From an uncultured Bacilli bacterium (lineage in GTDB: Bacteria > Bacillota_I > Bacilli_A > RF39 > UBA660), in NCBI GenBank assembly GCA_934183155.1, contig CAKPSB010000006.1, forward strand, positions 27,365 to 91,364: a DNA stretch of 64,000 nucleotides. The letters run 5' to 3'. The translations under genes and the position numbers were made by a program. Shown piece after piece: positions 60,427-64,000 of this stretch. The notes beneath the pieces were generated by a model. It was not told the DNA's origin. It saw only the letters and a program-made list of their open reading frames with translations, and searched no databases. Numbering within the stretch: the stretch's first letter is position 1; every line of letters starts with the position of its first letter.

Positions 60427-62193
60427 TTAATTATATTCTATGATTTCTTCAAAGAGGTTATTTATGTTTTCATTTTCTTTTGAATCTTTGAAGATACTAT
60501 CAAGTGGTTCTTTTTCTTCTTGATAGGTGAACTGACGTAACTTTTGATTGAATTCTTTTTTTATTATTTCCCAGTCGTCTATATCAGTTGCAATTAAATT
60601 ATATTTTTTATTTAAAATTTTTTCAATGGTTTGTTCTATAATTGGTAAATTTTCATTAAATAAGTTGGCTAATCTGTTTGTTTTATATACAAATATTAGG
60701 TTTGTATTACTGGCGGCTTTTAGCGTTCCGTCTAATATTATGGATGCTGAGTGGCTATAATCTGGATTTATAAGCATGTCATTTAATTTTTCTAATTTGG
60801 GGATTAATTGTTTTAATTCGCTTTTGTTAAAGTAGGAAAGTGTATTATCTATTCTTATATGTTTTAATTTTTCTAATTTTTCATGTATTTTTTTATTTTC
60901 TTCTATGGTTGTACTTTCTAGTTGCCTTGTTTTTTTTGTTGATGTTTGTTTGGAAAATTCTGCTGGGGTTGTATTTTGTTTCGTTTGTTCGTTTTTTGTT
61001 CTGTATTTTTCTGGGTTTTCCACAGTTTTTATTTGTTTTTCCACATTATTTTGCTCGTTTTGGGTGTTTTTTTCTATTTTTTTGGTATTTTGAAGATTAT
61101 TTTGCTCTTTTTCCACTTCTTTTTTTTGACTTTCATTTATTATTTTTATTAAAGCTAATTCAAATAGAAGTTTTGTATTATTGTTGTTTTTCATTTCAAA
61201 TGAATATTTATTTAATGTTTCGATGTATGAAAATAATTGGTTTATTGTTATTTCTTTGCTTATTTTCTCATAGTTTTCGGCATTTTGAACTTTTGTTTCA
61301 AAATATGTTTTTGCTTCTTTATAAAGTAATATGTTTTTGATAAAATCTATTAGTTCTTCAGTTAATTTTACAAAATTTTTTCCTTTATCGTTGTAATTAT
61401 CTATTTTTTCTAATAATTTATCTATTTTTTCTTCTTTTATGTCTTGAATTAGTTCTATTAAATCGTTTTCTGTTAGTGTTCCATTTATGTCATGGATATC
61501 TTCTAAGGTTATTTTACCTTCTGTATATGCTCTTGCTTGGTCTAGCATTCCTACTGAATCACGCATTCCGCCGTCGGCGAGGTGAGCTATTTCTTTTAGG
61601 GCGTCTTTATCTATGTCTATTTTTTCTTCTTGGGCTATTTTTTCTAAGTTTTTTATTATTGCGTCTTCACTTATTTTTTTGAAGTCTAATCTTTGACATC
61701 TTGATAGTATTGTTTCTATTATTTTATGTGGATCTGTGGTCGCTAATATAAATATTACGTGTGCGGGTGGTTCTTCTAGGGTTTTTAATAGGGCATTGAA
61801 TGCTCCTTGGGTTAACATGTGTACTTCGTCTATGATATATACTTTGTATTTCCCGTAAGCCGGTAATAGGTTTACTTTATTTCTTAATTCTCTTATTTCG
61901 TCGACTCCATTGTTACTGGCTGCATCTATTTCAATTATGTCGCTGTTATTTGCTTGTGTGCAACTGGTGCATTTACCACAGGGAATACAGTTTTTGGGAT
62001 TTTCGCAGTTTATTATTTTGGCAAATATTTTGGCAACGCTGGTTTTTCCTGTACCCCTAGGACCAGCGAACAGGTAGGCATGATTTATTTGATTATTTTG
62101 TATTGAATTTTTTATTATTTTTACTATTATGTCTTGACCGCATACGTCGTCTAGTGTTTTTGGCCTATATTTTCTATATAATGCTTGATACAA
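60427..62193 (-). CDS. dnaX: DNA polymerase III gamma/tau subunit
   Basis: A clamp-loader ATPase of about 588 residues. Walker A GPRGTGKT is at 45-52, a zinc module (CENPKNCIPCGKCTSC) at about 63-78, DEVHML near 122 and the sensor SRCQRLDF near 164. A long K/N/E/Q-rich linker (about 350-435) leads to the tau C-terminal domain. The start is TTG at 62191-62193 (MYQALYRKYRP), because GAGGTG lies six bases upstream; the GTG three codons earlier is part of that site. An A8 tract at 61120-61127 (reverse strand) could allow a -1 shift giving a shorter gamma-like form. Confidence 0.95.
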   Translation of the reverse strand: MYQALYRKYRPKTLDDVCGQDIIVKIIKNSIQNNQINHAYLFAGPRGTGKTSVAKIFAKIINCENPKNCIPCGKCTSCTQANNSDIIEIDAASNNGVDEIRELRNKVNLLPAYGKYKVYIIDEVHMLTQGAFNALLKTLEEPPAHVIFILATTDPHKIIETILSRCQRLDFKKISEDAIIKNLEKIAQEEKIDIDKDALKEIAHLADGGMRDSVGMLDQARAYTEGKITLEDIHDINGTLTENDLIELIQDIKEEKIDKLLEKIDNYNDKGKNFVKLTEELIDFIKNILLYKEAKTYFETKVQNAENYEKISKEITINQLFSYIETLNKYSFEMKNNNNTKLLFELALIKIINESQKKEVEKEQNNLQNTKKIEKNTQNEQNNVEKQIKTVENPEKYRTKNEQTKQNTTPAEFSKQTSTKKTRQLESTTIEENKKIHEKLEKLKHIRIDNTLSYFNKSELKQLIPKLEKLNDMLINPDYSHSASIILDGTLKAASNTNLIFVYKTNRLANLFNENLPIIEQTIEKILNKKYNLIATDIDDWEIIKKEFNQKLRQFTYQEEKEPLDSIFKDSKENENINNLFEEIIEYN

Positions 62194-62216
62194 TTTTATC
62201 ACCTCTAGTTTCTTTA

Positions 62217-62678
62217 TTATATCATATTTTTGTTGTATATTTGGTGTTTATTATTTGTTTTGTTGAGGTTTTTGTTGTTTCGTTTGTTTTTAAAAAAGGT
62301 TTTTAGAAGTTGATTTGCTTTGTCTATATTGGATATTTGGGTTTGCTTTGGTGTTTTTAACGTGTTGTGTTTTTGTTGTGGCGATAAATAGTATATTTGT
62401 TTAATTCTGGCTTGTTTTATGGCTTCTAGGCACATTGGACATGGCTCTAATGTTACATATATTACGCAATCGTTTAGGTGCCATGTTTGCTTTTTCTTAC
62501 ATGCTTTTTCGATAGCATTTATTTCGGCGTGAGCTGTTATTTTTTTTGTTTTTTCTCTGGTGTTATGTGCTTTTGATATTATTTTGTTATTTTCGACTAT
62601 TACTGCTCCTGCTGGAACGTCATCGCTTTTTAGACTTTTTTGTGCTTCTTTTAACGCTTGATTTATGTATTCGTCCAT
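62217..62678 (-). CDS. tadA: tRNA(adenine34) deaminase TadA
   Basis: A 153-residue zinc deaminase that makes inosine at position 34 of tRNA-Arg(ACG). The site is H50/E52 (TAHAEINAIEKA) with C80 and C83 (LEPCPMC). AAAGGAG precedes the ATG at 62676-62678; the longer frame starts inside the SRP RNA gene. The C-terminus is K/N-rich and longer than needed for the fold. It sits between ffs and dnaX, as yaaJ does in Bacillus. Confidence 0.95.
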   Translation of the reverse strand: MDEYINQALKEAQKSLKSDDVPAGAVIVENNKIISKAHNTREKTKKITAHAEINAIEKACKKKQTWHLNDCVIYVTLEPCPMCLEAIKQARIKQIYYLSPQQKHNTLKTPKQTQISNIDKANQLLKTFFKNKRNNKNLNKTNNKHQIYNKNMI

Positions 62679-62692
62679 TTTTTCTCCTTTAT

Positions 62693-62778
62693 ATATAAAA
62701 AAGGTACACACGATTAGAGGGTTTTAAGGCTGCTATCTTCCGATTCTGACCTGATTCAACCATAATTGTTGTACCTGT
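62693..62778 (-). ncRNA. ffs: Signal recognition particle RNA (small bacterial type)
   Basis: The reverse-strand RNA begins CAGGTACAAC and ends GTGTGTACC, so the ends pair. The conserved domain IV tetraloop and internal loop appear as CAGGTCAG...CGGAAG..AGCAGCC (about 62732-62755). A T run (62693-62700) follows. Size (about 80 nt) is that of the short SRP RNA, without an Alu domain. It lies between tadA and the origin side, the usual place in this block. Confidence 0.88.
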
Positions 62779-62781
62779 TTA

Positions 62782-62810
62782 ATCATATACTATTTTTGAC
62801 TTATTTTCAA
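62782..62810 (-). promoter_or_regulatory. Promoter of ffs
   Basis: On the reverse strand TTGAAA (62805-62810) and TATGAT (62782-62787) are separated by 17 bases, just upstream of the SRP RNA 5' end. Confidence 0.78.
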
Positions 62811-62851
62811 GTAAAATTTGATAAGCATGTGAAAAAGTGTGTTTTCCACAG

Positions 62852-62862
62852 TAAAACTTTTT
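62852..62862 (-). promoter_or_regulatory. DnaA-box-like 9-mer paired with parS 1 (inverted)
   Basis: TTTTCCACAGT on the + strand is the reverse complement of the box beside the other parS sites. It differs from the consensus TTATCCACA at one base. It lies left of parS 1, so this unit is inverted relative to the rest. Confidence 0.5.
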
Positions 62863-62869
62863 TCTTTAA

Positions 62870-62885
62870 TGTTTCACGTGAAACA
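62870..62885. promoter_or_regulatory. parS site 1
   Basis: TGTTTCACGTGAAACA, a perfect 16-bp palindrome matching the ParB/Spo0J binding consensus. It is extended by AA/TT flanks to 20 bp. Confidence 0.93.
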
Positions 62886-63049
62886 TTAAGACATAAAATT
62901 GTATTTTTTTTATTTATTTTAACAAACATGGAGTAGTTAATATGCTTTCAATAAATATACTAGTTTTATTTAGTTTTTTATTATTATAGTTTTTTTAATC
63001 AATTTAATTATTTAATTTTTTTGTTTAAAAATTAAATATGTTTTTTCAA

Positions 63050-63065
63050 TGTTTCACGTGAAACA
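63050..63065. promoter_or_regulatory. parS site 2
   Basis: Same perfect 16-bp palindrome. It is 180 bases from site 1, with a DnaA-like 9-mer at 63073-63081. Confidence 0.93.
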
Positions 63066-63337
63066 TTAGTACTGTGGAAAATGTTTTTGTAATTAACAAC
63101 ATTAATATATATAAAATATAAAATTTTCTATTTCTTTTAACGGAACGTTTTTTTATATATAATTTTTGTTAATTTATTATTTTTTAACTAGTTATATTGG
63201 TCTTGTTTTTTTATTTATGTTCAAATATAGTAGAGGATATATTTCTAATACAAAGTAATTTCATTTTTCTATTTTTTCATTAATCAATTTAATTAATTTT
63301 TATGTTTTTTTTGAAAAGAATAAATATGGTTTTTCAA

Positions 63338-63353
63338 TGTTTCACGTGAAACA
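63338..63353. promoter_or_regulatory. parS site 3
   Basis: Same palindrome, 288 bases from site 2. A DnaA-like 9-mer is at 63361-63369. Confidence 0.93.
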
Positions 63354-63608
63354 TTAGTACTGTGGAAAAAACATTTTTCATAATTTATAAGTTTAATATA
63401 TAAAGAGTGCTGTTTTTTTAATAAAAACGTTTTATATATTTTTTTATTAATTTATCATTTTTGCTTTTTTATTCTTATTCACTAAAATATAGTAGGGAAC
63501 AAATATACCTATTTATAATTATATATTTTGCTTTTATTAATATTTTTATTAATTAATTTAATTAAATTTCATATTTTTTTTATTTAAAAATTGAATATGG
63601 TTCTTCAA

Positions 63609-63624
63609 TGTTTCACGTGAAACA
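63609..63624. promoter_or_regulatory. parS site 4
   Basis: Same palindrome, 271 bases from site 3. A DnaA-like 9-mer is at 63632-63640. Confidence 0.93.
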
Positions 63625-63900
63625 TTAATATTGTGGAAAAACATTTTTCTATAATTAATAAACTTAACATATAAAAGTACATATATTCTTTTATAAAATA
63701 AACTTTTAATATGTATAATTTAATTGATTTGTTTTTTAACTTTTTATATCATTTTTTCTTTTTTATTCTTATTCACTAAGATATAGTAGGGAACAAATAC
63801 CTATTTATAACTATATATTTTGCTTTTATTAATATTTTTATTAATTAATTTAATTAAATTTCATATCTTTTTTATTTAAAAATTGAATATGGTTCTTCGA

Positions 63901-63916
63901 TGTTTCACGTGAAACA
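63901..63916. promoter_or_regulatory. parS site 5
   Basis: Same palindrome, 292 bases from site 4. A DnaA-like 9-mer is at 63924-63932. The upstream flank is CGA instead of CAA. Confidence 0.93.
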
Positions 63917-64000
63917 TTAGTACTGTGGAAAAACATTTTTCTATAATTAATAAACTTAACATATAAAAGTACATATATTCTTTTATAAAATAAACTTTTA

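Larger units (their letters stand above)
62850..64000. repeat. Gene-free tandem array of parS plus DnaA-box-like units
   Basis: No credible coding frame is present. The unit is about 270-290 bases long. Each carries a perfect parS palindrome, then a TGTGGAAAA 9-mer about 7-8 bases further, an A/T-rich body with a conserved ATATAGTAGGGAACAAAT block (two copies near-identical, one degenerate at 63224-63242), and TTAATTAATTTAATTAA before the next parS. Similarity rises to the right: the last two units are nearly identical, the first full unit is clearly diverged. The array runs past the right edge. It is probably the chromosomal centromere and close to, or part of, oriC. Confidence 0.85.

Noticed and set aside
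60840..61340. A 166-residue + strand frame rich in Phe and Leu
   Set aside because: It is the antisense of the low-complexity K/N/E/Q linker of dnaX; no ribosome site and the composition is that of a mirror frame.
62850..64000. CRISPR array, because short identical repeats recur
   Set aside because: The repeats are 16-bp palindromes spaced 180-290 bases apart in a longer, related unit; spacers are not unique and no cas genes are nearby.

Overview
The window is AT-rich chromosomal DNA from a spore-forming, walled, low-GC Gram-positive bacterium (Bacillota). Spore genes occur throughout: spoIID, cwlD, a SleB/CwlJ-type hydrolase, a cotJ pair, spoVT, bofA and yaaT. Gene order in two blocks matches the region around the replication origin in Bacillus. 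These are rpsR-ssb-rpsF / ychF / DUF951 / parB-parA, and tadA-ffs-dnaX-ybaB-recR-bofA-holB-yaaT-yabB-rsmI next to metG-tatD-yabE-rsmA. The standard code is used: TGA is a stop (for example at the end of mfd) and the only tRNA seen is tRNA-Trp with anticodon CCA, so this is not a code-4 mollicute. I cannot name the species.

Layout. 1-4.4 kb: partial spoIID, DUF1146, rpiB, tRNA-Trp, a cortex-hydrolase-like gene, an HtrA protease, an Abi-type gene and cwlD. 4.5-6.0 kb: a sortase and its likely substrate, a thioester-domain surface protein. 6.1-13.0 kb: rpsF-ssb-rpsR, ychF, an AbgT transporter, DUF951, MscS and parAB. 13.1-19.3 kb: nitroreductase, a flavoprotein, ftsH, tilS and ung. 19.4-22.9 kb: a small accessory island that looks like a type VII secretion (T7SS) toxin operon with a C-terminal zinc metalloprotease domain. 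23.0-30.0 kb: an MgtA-type pump, pth and mfd. 30.0-38.6 kb: addAB and a SWIM/SNF2 helicase. 38.7-40.5 kb: cotJ genes and a lipoprotein. 40.5-50.5 kb: typA, Nudix, DUF421, a TagO/WecA-like transferase, a membrane protein, an M18 aminopeptidase, mbl, a surface protein and a CBS-type pyrophosphatase. 50.6-56.0 kb: spoVT, T-box plus metG, tatD, a YabE-like protein and rsmA. 56.0-62.8 kb: the leftward dnaX block and the SRP RNA.

From about 62.8 kb to the right edge there is no gene. This stretch is an imperfect tandem array in which five perfect copies of the ParB binding site (parS) are each paired with a DnaA-box-like 9-mer. It continues past the edge. Most genes run leftward, as expected if replication starts to the right of the window and moves left, so oriC is probably at or just beyond the right end. 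ParA and ParB, encoded at 10.9-12.6 kb, would act on this array.

The strongest candidates for something new are the parS/DnaA-box array, the T7SS-type metalloprotease operon with no secretion machinery nearby, and a sortase whose catalytic arginine appears to be replaced by lysine. All calls come from reading the sequence; no database search was run.
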